The position numbers were made by a program, and so were the translations under genes. A stretch of DNA of 15,881 nt from an uncultured Lentisphaeria bacterium (GTDB lineage: Bacteria > Verrucomicrobiota > Lentisphaeria > Victivallales > UBA1829), in assembly GCA_905197955.1 (NCBI GenBank), contig CAJKAR010000061.1, forward strand, positions 1 to 15,881, given 5' to 3'. How positions within the stretch are numbered: position 1 is the first letter of the stretch; each line of letters begins with the position of its first letter. The notes under the pieces are model-generated. The model made no database searches and was not told where the DNA came from. It saw only the letters and a program-made list of their open reading frames with translations. Shown here piece by piece: positions 7,594 through 14,854 of this stretch.

Positions 7594-9465
7594 TTAAGGG
7601 GAAGTCGCAGGAGGGGGAAGAAGAATCCGGAATCCGGCGCCTTCGTGGTTTTTCACTTCCAGAACGAGATCGCCTCCCTGGTCGCGCAGGAGACGGCGGG
7701 AGATGGCTAGTCCGAGTCCGCTGCCCGAGGTCTCCGCTGAAAGCGAATTGTCGATCCGGTAGAACTGGCGGAAAATCTTGTTTCGAGCATTGGCAGGGAT
7801 TCCGGGGCCGTAGTCCTGAACTAGAATGGAGTCGGGGAAGAGGGAAACGTCGATGAATTTTCCTTTGCAGGCGTATTTGCAGGCGTTGTCGAAGAGATTG
7901 TGGAGAATCTGTGTCAGGGTGTCGCGATCCAGCGAGACTGTAATCGGCTCTTCCGGCACGGTCAGGCGGATCTCCATGCCGGAGCGTCTGACAAGATCGT
8001 TGGCGTTTGCGCAGACTTCCCGGAGAAAGGTGTTCAGATCAATCGTTTGCGGATGGTATTTCCGGCGGTTCGTCTCCAGGCGTCCGAAGTCGAGAACGTT
8101 GTCCACCAGACGGGTCAGCCGTTCGCTCTCCTCCCGGATCACGTTTAGATAGCGGTTCCGTTTCTCATCGGTCAGGGCGGATGCGTGTGCCTTCAGCAGT
8201 TCCGAATACATGCGGATGCTGGTCAGCGGCGTTTTCAGTTCGTGGGAAACCTGCGAGACAAAGTTGGTCTTCTGCCGCGCAAGTCCCGCCTGTTTCCGGA
8301 TCAGAAAAAGGGCGATTCCCCCGGCAAGCAGGATGATCAGGCAGAGCGAGGCAAGCTGCATCCAGAGAATCGAGTGAAAGGTGTTCCGCGGCAGATGATC
8401 CGTCAGCAGATACGCGCGGATCTGATAGTTCGGCAGAAGCTGTTCCGAGAACGGCATGATAAGTGCTGCTTCCGTATTACCCTGCCGTTCGCCTCCGGAG
8501 GAGTGAATGAGCTTGTCTTTCGCATCAAGAAATTCGATCCGGAAATAGGACGGCAGGTGATCGGGAAACAGAGGGATCAGCTTGGCAAGCAGCATGGTTG
8601 TTTCGAGTTCGAATCCGCAGACGGCTCCTCCGGATGCCGTTCCGTTTCTCGCCCAGACAAGCGGAGTGAAGCGGTTCCCGTTGTACCACGGAATGTAGCC
8701 GGAGTTCCGGTTGCGGATGATGGCTTCGAAACGGCGGATCATTGCAGGGGCGGAACTCCGGTCCGCTTCTGAGGCAGCCGGGGATTCTGCCGCCGCAATT
8801 TCGTTCAGCGTGGATTGCCGTGAGGACTGCATCTGTTTTACTGCGGCAGGAGCGGGAAGGCTTTTAGGAGGAGTGGCGTTTTGACGAACGGCGGTTCTTT
8901 TCTGATGTTCCAGTTTTTTTCCGGCAGAGTTTTTCGGCGCGGTTTTCTGTTTGAGCGGAGATGCGGGGAGGATCGGCAGGATGCTGCTGGAATCGTTGCG
9001 TTTTGCGAGTGTCCGCGAAGAGAGATACACCGCGCTGTCTGCTGGTACGACAATGTTGGCGAACAGTTCGGATTCCGCATGGCGCGCGCTGATCATTCCG
9101 TTGAAAAGTTCCTCATAGCGGCGTGCGAATGCGGAGTCGGGGTCCGGATAACGGAGGAGCCCGTCGGCTGTGGTGAAGAAGCCTTCGGCAAAGAGCGGTT
9201 CGGTGCGGACTGCGCGGTCGATCGCCCGGATCTCCGGTCCGGTTCCGGCGGCTTTCCGGATCAGCTCCCTTTTGATGGATTCCAGCGTGTCGCGGCAGCG
9301 CTCCGCAAAGACTTTGCATTCGCTCCGGAGCAGATTCGCCATCTGCTGTTTCTGAAACTCCGCCTCATGGCGCGCCAGACGGAACGCGAAAACGCCGAGG
9401 ACGGCGGCTGCCGTCCCCGCACAGAGGAAGAGAAGAAGAATCGTATGTTCCAGTTTCCATTTCAT
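7594..9465 (-). CDS. Membrane sensor histidine kinase, PhoR-like catalytic core
   Basis: Inner-membrane kinase of 623 residues paired with the response regulator. Transmembrane segments lie at about 8-30 and 364-389, enclosing a periplasmic region of roughly 330 residues. Residues 160-235 of that region are low complexity, rich in Ala, Pro, Ser, Lys and Gln. No HAMP or PAS domain is evident: the second membrane helix passes within about 15 residues into the HisKA domain, with the phosphoacceptor His408 in FVSQVSHELKTPLTS. The ATPase domain has the N box NLFDNACKYA (523-532), G1 DYGPGIP (551-557) and G2 GSGLGLA (581-587), so it should be active. The ligand is unknown. It is preceded by a vWA-domain gene whose stop is 36 bp upstream. 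The start has no Shine-Dalgarno sequence and may be leaderless. Confidence 0.93.
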   Translation of the reverse strand: MKWKLEHTILLLFLCAGTAAAVLGVFAFRLARHEAEFQKQQMANLLRSECKVFAERCRDTLESIKRELIRKAAGTGPEIRAIDRAVRTEPLFAEGFFTTADGLLRYPDPDSAFARRYEELFNGMISARHAESELFANIVVPADSAVYLSSRTLAKRNDSSSILPILPASPLKQKTAPKNSAGKKLEHQKRTAVRQNATPPKSLPAPAAVKQMQSSRQSTLNEIAAAESPAASEADRSSAPAMIRRFEAIIRNRNSGYIPWYNGNRFTPLVWARNGTASGGAVCGFELETTMLLAKLIPLFPDHLPSYFRIEFLDAKDKLIHSSGGERQGNTEAALIMPFSEQLLPNYQIRAYLLTDHLPRNTFHSILWMQLASLCLIILLAGGIALFLIRKQAGLARQKTNFVSQVSHELKTPLTSIRMYSELLKAHASALTDEKRNRYLNVIREESERLTRLVDNVLDFGRLETNRRKYHPQTIDLNTFLREVCANANDLVRRSGMEIRLTVPEEPITVSLDRDTLTQILHNLFDNACKYACKGKFIDVSLFPDSILVQDYGPGIPANARNKIFRQFYRIDNSLSAETSGSGLGLAISRRLLRDQGGDLVLEVKNHEGAGFRILLPPPATSP

Positions 9466-9473
9466 GAGGAGCT

Positions 9474-9501
9474 ACTATACTCTTCTGTTCCGTTTTTTCA
9501 A
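9474..9501 (-). promoter_or_regulatory. Promoter of the histidine kinase gene, possibly giving leaderless mRNA
   Basis: On the minus strand TTGAAA (9496-9501) and TATAGT (9474-9479) are 16 bp apart. Only 8 bases separate the -10 from the ATG (9463-9465), so a start 6-8 bases after the -10 falls at or within two bases of the initiation codon. The bases before the ATG (CTCCTC) do not resemble a ribosome binding site. The -35 abuts the vWA stop codon. Readthrough from the vWA gene could also express the kinase. Confidence 0.5.
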
Positions 9502-10866
9502 TCATTTCTGTTTGAACAACTGACTGTTTCTGATCTGGAAGCTGTTGCCGATGATTTCCTTGCGGACTCGGCTGTAACTGGAGGGCGCGGACTTGGCTTT
9601 GTCGAGTTTTCTGATTTCTTCAGCGGCGATGTCCGCTTCTTTCTGCACGGCGGGCGCGTTGGTGATTGCCGCGTTTTTCCGGAGAAGAGTGCCGGCGGAC
9701 TCCATGATTTTCCGGCTGGAAGAGAAGTTGCCTTTATCCGCTTCCGCGAGCGCCTGTTCGCGCAGGAGAGCGCTCTGCTGGAGGGCGACATCGGCGCTGA
9801 CCGCCTTGTTCAGACTGCCTTTGACTTTGCTCTGATCGGAGGCAAACGCCAGCCGGACGTTTCTGTTTGCCGAGAATTCTTTCTTCAGGGCGTTGTCCAG
9901 ATAGTCCATTTTGACGGAGGCGATGGTTTTTTCCGCGCCGTTTTCCGCCGCAGGGAGCCCGAGTTGGAGGATCAGCACTTTGGAGTGTCCCGCGTAGATC
10001 TGGTTGAAATCAAGCTCGATCTCCTGACCGTGGATGCGGCATTCGTGTCCGAGAATCCCTTTCGGCGTGATTCCCGGAGGACAGACGATCCGGAGACGGA
10101 CATCTTTCGCCGCGACCGCAAGAGCGCTTCCGAGTTCCTTTTCAAAGATCAGGGAGAGATCGCGGCTGTTTTCGACAAAATAGAAGTTGCCGTCGGAATT
10201 CTGGGCGAGGGCGGTCATCAGGTTTTCGTTGTAGTCGCTGCCGACTCCGACCGTGCTGACGGAAACGCCTTCCTTGACCAGTCCCCGTCCGAGTCTTCCG
10301 AGTTCCTGCGCGGAGGAGGGCCCCACATTCGCCTGTCCGTCCGAAAGCAGGACGATCCGGTTGACGAATCCGGCTTCTCTGCATTTTGCGATTTCATTTG
10401 CCGCAAGCGAGACTCCGGCGAACAGTGCGGTCGAGCCGCCCGGCGTGACCGCGTTGATCTTTTCGATCAGCTCCCTGCGGTTTGCATCCGTGACGCGAGT
10501 CGATGGGATCAGCACCTGCGCCCGGCTGTCATACGTCACCAGCGAGAAGCGGTCGTTTTCTCCGAGCATGTTGAGCGCCGCCACTGCCGCCGCCCGCGCA
10601 TTCTGAATCTTGTTCATTCCGTGCATGGAGCCTGAGCGGTCGAGTGCAATGCAGAGGTTCACCCGGCTTTTCTGTTCTTTTGCGGCAGCGGAGGTCTCAA
10701 TCGAGATTTTGATCATGGCGTCCTGGCCGACTCCCGAAAGCAGAATGTTTTTTTCCGGCTCGGCGCGGAGTGTTACGGTCGTGACATTTGCGTTCGCCCG
10801 TGCGCCTGCGCCAAGCAGCAGCGCGAGAGCGAATCCGACTGAGAGGATTCCTGTTGTGTGTTTCAT
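9502..10866 (-). CDS. Exported von Willebrand factor A domain protein
   Basis: A 454-residue secreted or periplasmic protein. Residues 1-26 form a signal peptide (hydrophobic GFALALLLGAGA, likely cleavage after ANA). The vWA domain spans about 68-235 with a complete metal-ion adhesion site: DRSGS at Asp76, Ser78 and Ser80, Thr146 in GGSTALF, and Asp176 in LLSDGQAN. A beta-rich region follows (about 240-330), then an Ala/Lys-rich, probably helical C-terminal part. Such proteins bind protein partners through a metal ion. No membrane anchor or lipobox is visible. AAAGGGA lies about 7 bases before the ATG. It is the first gene of a minus-strand cluster with a histidine kinase and response regulator, so it may be a partner or target of that system. 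The specific role is unknown; a YfbK-like vWA protein is the nearest family I can name. Confidence 0.88.
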   Translation of the reverse strand: MKHTTGILSVGFALALLLGAGARANANVTTVTLRAEPEKNILLSGVGQDAMIKISIETSAAAKEQKSRVNLCIALDRSGSMHGMNKIQNARAAAVAALNMLGENDRFSLVTYDSRAQVLIPSTRVTDANRRELIEKINAVTPGGSTALFAGVSLAANEIAKCREAGFVNRIVLLSDGQANVGPSSAQELGRLGRGLVKEGVSVSTVGVGSDYNENLMTALAQNSDGNFYFVENSRDLSLIFEKELGSALAVAAKDVRLRIVCPPGITPKGILGHECRIHGQEIELDFNQIYAGHSKVLILQLGLPAAENGAEKTIASVKMDYLDNALKKEFSANRNVRLAFASDQSKVKGSLNKAVSADVALQQSALLREQALAEADKGNFSSSRKIMESAGTLLRKNAAITNAPAVQKEADIAAEEIRKLDKAKSAPSSYSRVRKEIIGNSFQIRNSQLFKQK

Positions 10867-10898
10867 GACATGTCCCTTTCTCTGGTTGGTTTGAGAAT

Positions 10899-10929
10899 AT
10901 TATACTTCAGAATCGGGGATTGTTGTCAA
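10899..10929 (-). promoter_or_regulatory. Promoter of the vWA gene
   Basis: On the minus strand a perfect TTGACA (10924-10929) precedes a perfect TATAAT (10899-10904). The 19-bp spacer is longer than the optimum of 17, typical of promoters that need an activator. The leader would be about 26 bases. The -35 is the last member of the 11-bp repeat set described next to it. Confidence 0.6.
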
Positions 10930-10962
10930 ACCAATGTAAAACGATTGTAAAAACATTGTAAA
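10924..10962 (-). promoter_or_regulatory. Four 11-bp-spaced TTTACA-like direct repeats (PhoP/PhoB-type box)
   Basis: On the minus strand TTTACA occurs at 10957-10962, 10946-10951 and 10935-10940, followed by TTGACA at 10924-10929. Each is exactly 11 bp from the next, with variable 5-bp spacers. Response regulators of the PhoB/OmpR class bind direct repeats of this pitch; the Bacillus PhoP site is described as TT(A/C/T)ACA repeats with about 5-bp gaps. Overlap of the last repeat with the -35 is the arrangement used for activation. The link to the regulator encoded at 6886-7578 is inferred. Confidence 0.55.
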
Positions 10963-10974
10963 ACGGTATTTCCC

Positions 10975-13200
10975 TTACAGCATGGAAACGGGGTCCACAT
11001 CCAGATGCACCTGAAGATCGCGCGGCTGGTTCCAGCAGGTTTCGGCGCGCAGGAACTGTTTCAGTTTTCCGAGTTTTCCGCCTCGGAACGCCGCCATGTA
11101 GCGGAATTTTCCCTTGATGCGTTCGATCGGGGCGGGAACCGGATCGGATACGATCGTTTCCGGATCCAGATACGGCTGGAGTTTTGCCATGAGTTCGGCG
11201 GCATAACGCTGAATGCGTTCTTCATTTTCGCCGGAAAAGTGAAGGGTCAGCATGTGACCGTAGGGGGGAAAATGAAGTTCCTCGCGGACGGGGAGTTCTT
11301 CGGCATAGAACGTGTCGCAGTCGTGATCGGCTGCGGCGATGATGGCCGGATTGAAGGGATTGCAGGTCTGGATCAGCACTTCGCCGCGGTGTTCGCCGCG
11401 TCCGGCGCGTCCGGCAACCTGGGTCAGAAGCTGAAACGTGCGTTCCGAGGCGCGGAAGTCCGGAAGGAAAAGGCCCATGTCCGCATTGATGACTCCGACA
11501 AATGTCACATTCGGAAAATCAAGTCCTTTGGCGATCATCTGCGTTCCGATCAGAATGTCGATCTCGCCGCGCCGGAACTTGCCGAGAATCTCTTCATAAA
11601 GACTCGGCCTCGTCATGGAATCGGAATCCATCCGGGCGATCCGCGCGCCTTTGAATGCGGCGGCGGCAATGCTTTCGATCCGTTCGGTGCCCGCGCCAGA
11701 ATAGCGGATCTTGTCGGTTCCGCAGGAGGGGCATTTCTGGTATGCCGTGATCATCGCGCCGCAGAGATGACAGGAAAGAATCTGCGATTTTTTGTGATAG
11801 GTATACGCAACCGAACAGTCGGGACAGGCGGCGACAAAGCCGCATTCGTCGCAGACCATCTGTTTTGCGAATCCGCGGCGGTTCAGAAAGAGAATGCTCT
11901 GTTCGCCCGCCGCGATCCGGTCCCGGACGCTCTGAACAAGCGCTTTGGAGAGAAACGGCAGTTTGCCTTCGTCGGTCTCTTCGCAGCGCATGTCGATGAT
12001 CCGGACATCGGGCAGGACAATCGAAGGATCGCTGCGTTTCAGCATCCGCGCGTAGGCGTATTTGCCGTTGAGCGCGTTGTAATGGGATTCCAGAGATGGG
12101 GTGGCGGAACCGAGAATGACGGTCGCCTGTTCGAGCCTTCCCCGCATGACGGCCACATCGCGCGCATTGTAGCGCGGCGCTTCCGACTGCTTGTAGGATT
12201 GTTCGTGTTCCTCATCCACCACGATCAGCTTCAGATTGGTGAACGGAGCGAAAAGCGCGGACCGGGCGCCGACTGCGATTTTTACTCGTCCGGAATGGAC
12301 TTTCATCCATTCATCGCGGCGTTCTCCGTCGGAGAGTCCGCTGTGGAGCACGCTGACCATGTCGCCGAACCGGGCGCGGAAGCGCTCCACGGTCTGCGGG
12401 GTCAGGGAGATTTCCGGAACGAGAACGATCGCTTCGCCGCCGTCTTCAATGGCACGGGCGATCGCCTGAAGATAGACTTCCGTTTTTCCGGAACAGGTAA
12501 CTCCATGCAGCAGAACAACATGGCGACTGTCTTTGTGTTCCATGACATCGAAAATGAGTTTCAGAGCCTGCGCCTGTTCGGGAGTCGGAGTCATGGCGGT
12601 GGTTTTCAGAACTACGGCTCCTTTGAACGGATCGCGGTCATCCTGCTGTTCCTCGCGGATGACGAGTCCCTCCTTTACCAGAGCATCCAGCGCCGATTTT
12701 CCGGCCCCCGCCTTGACCAGCAGGATGTCCTGCGGCAATTCATGTTCCAGAATCAGCGCTTTGATGATGGCGGCGCGGGCTTTCGAGCGGGAGCCATGAG
12801 TTTCGATGTATTCCGCCGCTTTGAGTTTGTCGTCGATGCGGCAATGCGGGCGCATCTTCGGTTTGACTCTGCCGTTGCGGATCGCTCCCGGCAGAAGATT
12901 GCGGATCGCCAGTTCTCGCGGACAGCAGTAATAAAGCGCCATCCACTCTGCAAGTTTCAGAAGAGAATCGGGAATTGCGGGTGCGCCTTTGCAGAGAGAG
13001 TCGATGGCTTTCAGACCGGTATACGAGGAGCGGTCGGTGATTTCCATGACGTAAGCCGGACGCAGGGAGGCTCCTTTGCCGAAAGGGACATTGACTTTGA
13101 TTCCCGGTTTGATTCTGTCGCGCAGGGCAGGGGGAATGAGGTAGTCGAATAAGCGGTCCAGCGACAGATTGACCGTGACTCTCGCAATCAGTTCCGGCAT
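10975..13200 (-). CDS. priA: Primosomal protein N' (replication restart helicase PriA)
   Basis: An ATP-driven 3'-5' DNA helicase that recognises stalled forks and reloads the replisome. The 741 residues match the usual length. The N-terminal fork-binding domain (about 1-110) is followed by the helicase core: Walker A GVTCSGKTE (233-241), DEEH (329-332), GSATPSLES, and the C-terminal helicase motifs GTQMIAKGLDFP and QVAGRAGRG. Between the lobes lies the zinc-binding insert with all eight cysteines (450, 453, 459, 462, 477, 480, 490, 493). The protein appears intact. It starts 3 bp after the stop of the SuhB-like gene with no clear ribosome site, so translation is probably coupled to that gene. 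No terminator is visible after its stop. Confidence 0.97.
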   Translation of the reverse strand: MPELIARVTVNLSLDRLFDYLIPPALRDRIKPGIKVNVPFGKGASLRPAYVMEITDRSSYTGLKAIDSLCKGAPAIPDSLLKLAEWMALYYCCPRELAIRNLLPGAIRNGRVKPKMRPHCRIDDKLKAAEYIETHGSRSKARAAIIKALILEHELPQDILLVKAGAGKSALDALVKEGLVIREEQQDDRDPFKGAVVLKTTAMTPTPEQAQALKLIFDVMEHKDSRHVVLLHGVTCSGKTEVYLQAIARAIEDGGEAIVLVPEISLTPQTVERFRARFGDMVSVLHSGLSDGERRDEWMKVHSGRVKIAVGARSALFAPFTNLKLIVVDEEHEQSYKQSEAPRYNARDVAVMRGRLEQATVILGSATPSLESHYNALNGKYAYARMLKRSDPSIVLPDVRIIDMRCEETDEGKLPFLSKALVQSVRDRIAAGEQSILFLNRRGFAKQMVCDECGFVAACPDCSVAYTYHKKSQILSCHLCGAMITAYQKCPSCGTDKIRYSGAGTERIESIAAAAFKGARIARMDSDSMTRPSLYEEILGKFRRGEIDILIGTQMIAKGLDFPNVTFVGVINADMGLFLPDFRASERTFQLLTQVAGRAGRGEHRGEVLIQTCNPFNPAIIAAADHDCDTFYAEELPVREELHFPPYGHMLTLHFSGENEERIQRYAAELMAKLQPYLDPETIVSDPVPAPIERIKGKFRYMAAFRGGKLGKLKQFLRAETCWNQPRDLQVHLDVDPVSML

Positions 13201-13203
13201 AAC

Positions 13204-13977
13204 TCAGTCCAGTGCAAGCTGTTCCAGAACGCGGTCGTGAATGATTCCATTGGAGGCGACAATGCCGCGTTCCACAGGATATTTGTCCCCTCCTTGAAAA
13301 TCGGTAACTTTGCCGCCCGCTTCCAGAATGATGATTTCCCCGGCGGCGATATCATAGGGCTGAAGAAGCATTTCCCAGAAGAAATCGACTCGTCCGGCAG
13401 CAACGAAAGCCATGTCAAGAGCGGCGGACCCGTCGCGACGGATGTCGCGGATCTGCGGAGCAATCCGGCAGAAATGTTTCAGATTGTTTTCCTTGAGTCC
13501 CGCCCGCAGGCATGCGAACCCCGTTTCCGCAAGACAGTTCACCAGAGAGTCCCGGGCGGAGACATGAATCGGAGTTCCGTTCAGAGTGGCGCCTTTGCCG
13601 AGTTCCGCGGAGTAGAGTTCATCGAGTCTTGGAGCGTAAATTGCTCCGGCATAAGGCTTTCCGTTTCGATGGAGTCCGATGGAGACCGAGTAGAACGGCA
13701 TGTCGTGCACAAACGATGTGGTGCCGTCGATCGGATCAATGATCCAGAGATATTCACTGGAGGCAGATTGCGAGATGCCGGATTCTTCCGCGAAAATGGC
13801 ATGGTCGGGGAAACGTTCCGCAATTTTCGTCTTGATGAAATTCTCGACCAGACGGTCCACATCCGTCACAAGATCCCTCTCATTTTTGAAATGGAGACTG
13901 GCGGCGGAGAGGTGTTTCCTCTGTTCCAGCGCCATGGTTCCTGCCTCTTTTGCGAGATTTTCCATAAATTTAAGCAT
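13204..13977 (-). CDS. suhB: Inositol monophosphatase family protein (SuhB-like)
   Basis: A magnesium-dependent sugar-phosphate phosphatase of 257 residues, the normal length for the family. Metal and catalytic residues are present: the Glu pair in FAEESG (64-65), DPIDGT (81-86, Asp81 and Asp84), and Asp209 in QPYDIAAGEIIILEAGG. Family members remove phosphate from myo-inositol 1-phosphate; some act on fructose-1,6-bisphosphate, NADP or PAP, and E. coli SuhB also binds rRNA transcription complexes. The sequence alone does not choose between these, so the symbol is tentative. AGGAG about 8 bases upstream supports the ATG at 13977. It leads a two-gene unit with priA and is divergent from pyrK. 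Confidence 0.88.
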   Translation of the reverse strand: MLKFMENLAKEAGTMALEQRKHLSAASLHFKNERDLVTDVDRLVENFIKTKIAERFPDHAIFAEESGISQSASSEYLWIIDPIDGTTSFVHDMPFYSVSIGLHRNGKPYAGAIYAPRLDELYSAELGKGATLNGTPIHVSARDSLVNCLAETGFACLRAGLKENNLKHFCRIAPQIRDIRRDGSAALDMAFVAAGRVDFFWEMLLQPYDIAAGEIIILEAGGKVTDFQGGDKYPVERGIVASNGIIHDRVLEQLALD

Positions 13978-13996
13978 CGAAATTGCTCCTGTGTGT

Positions 13997-14025
13997 TTGT
14001 CTATTCGCGGATGTTGCGGTATAAT
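13997..14025 (+). promoter_or_regulatory. Promoter of pyrK-pyrD
   Basis: TTGTCT (13997-14002) and a perfect TATAAT (14020-14025) are 17 bp apart. Transcription would start near 14032, with a leader of about 37 bases to the pyrK ATG. I see no PyrR-type attenuator hairpin in that short leader. Confidence 0.65.
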
Positions 14026-14049
14026 ACCTTATCTTTGTCGTAATTGCAA
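14021..14049 (-). promoter_or_regulatory. Promoter of the suhB-like gene and priA, sharing the -10 with pyrK
   Basis: On the minus strand TTGCAA (14044-14049) is 17 bp from TATTAT (14021-14026). The -10 region GGTATAATACC is nearly palindromic, so one element serves both directions. The leader to the ATG at 13977 would be about 37 bases. Confidence 0.6.
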
Positions 14050-14068
14050 ATTTTGGAGATTGACAGAA

Positions 14069-14854
14069 ATGACTTCCGAATGTAAAATTTTAGAGAATGT
14101 CTGTCTGAAAGGACTCTACCGCCGGATCGTTTTTTCGGCGCCGGAGATCGCTGCAAAAGCCTCTCCCGGACAGTTCGTCCATGTTCAGATTCCCGCGCTC
14201 CGGGATCGCATTCTGCGCCGTCCCTTCAGCATCTCCGGTTATGATCCGGAACTCGGTACTCTGACCGTGACATACAAAGTCGTCGGTTCGGGCACCGAAG
14301 TGCTTGCCAAGCTAGCTCCAGGCGAGATCTGCGATGTCATGGGACCGCAGGGAAACGGTTATCCCATGCCTTCTCCGGAAGAGACTCCGATCATCGTTGC
14401 TGGCGGTTACGGTTCCGCCGCCACGCTGCCGCTGGCTCTGCGTTCTCCGGCAAAAGGATTTCTGCTGCTGGGAGCCCGCTCCACGGCGGATCTCATTTTG
14501 AACGAGGAATATGAAAAAGCCGGATTCGATGTCCGCATTTCCACGCAGGACGGTTCCCTCGGTCACAAAGGGCTGGTGACCGAACTGCTGGATCCTGCGC
14601 TCGCCGATGCAAAAGGGACTCCAGTCGTCTACGCCTGCGGGCCGACGCCGATGCTGATGGCGCTCGGAAAAATGTGTGTGGAACGCGGTGTCCGCTGTTA
14701 TCTGAGTCTTGATCAGCACATGTGCTGCGGGGTCGGCGCCTGCTTCGCATGCGTGGTCAAAATGAAGGATGAATCCTCCCCCGACGGATGGAGGTATTCC
14801 CGTACCTGCAAAGAAGGACCCGTCTATCTTGCCGAGGAGGTGTACTATGCCTGA
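14069..14854 (+). CDS. pyrK: Dihydroorotate dehydrogenase electron transfer subunit
   Basis: FAD and 2Fe-2S subunit that passes electrons from the PyrD flavin to NAD+ in pyrimidine synthesis. The 261 residues show the ferredoxin-reductase plan: the FAD-binding RRPFSIS (50-56), a nucleotide-binding glycine stretch AGGYGSAATLPL, YACGPTPML (188-196), and a C-terminal cluster motif with Cys220, Cys225, Cys228 and Cys247. The Cys228-Cys247 gap is somewhat longer than in the Lactococcus protein. The ATG at 14069 is chosen because GGAG lies at 14055-14058 and the promoter maps just upstream. The open frame extends back to 13700, but that part is antisense to the suhB-like gene and lies before the promoter. 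Its stop overlaps the pyrD start. Confidence 0.95.
   Translation: MTSECKILENVCLKGLYRRIVFSAPEIAAKASPGQFVHVQIPALRDRILRRPFSISGYDPELGTLTVTYKVVGSGTEVLAKLAPGEICDVMGPQGNGYPMPSPEETPIIVAGGYGSAATLPLALRSPAKGFLLLGARSTADLILNEEYEKAGFDVRISTQDGSLGHKGLVTELLDPALADAKGTPVVYACGPTPMLMALGKMCVERGVRCYLSLDQHMCCGVGACFACVVKMKDESSPDGWRYSRTCKEGPVYLAEEVYYA

Noticed and set aside
8881..10635. Plus-strand frame of 584 codons across the kinase and vWA genes
   Set aside because: It runs antisense to two genes with intact catalytic motifs and their intergenic promoter, and its product shows no family resemblance.
11005..13152. Long plus-strand frame of 715 codons antisense to priA
   Set aside because: priA on the minus strand has every family motif. 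The antisense frame has no recognisable motif and results from the biased codon use of priA.
13700..14068. N-terminal extension of pyrK
   Set aside because: The extension lies antisense to the suhB-like gene, precedes the mapped promoter, and the family starts at the ATG at 14069.
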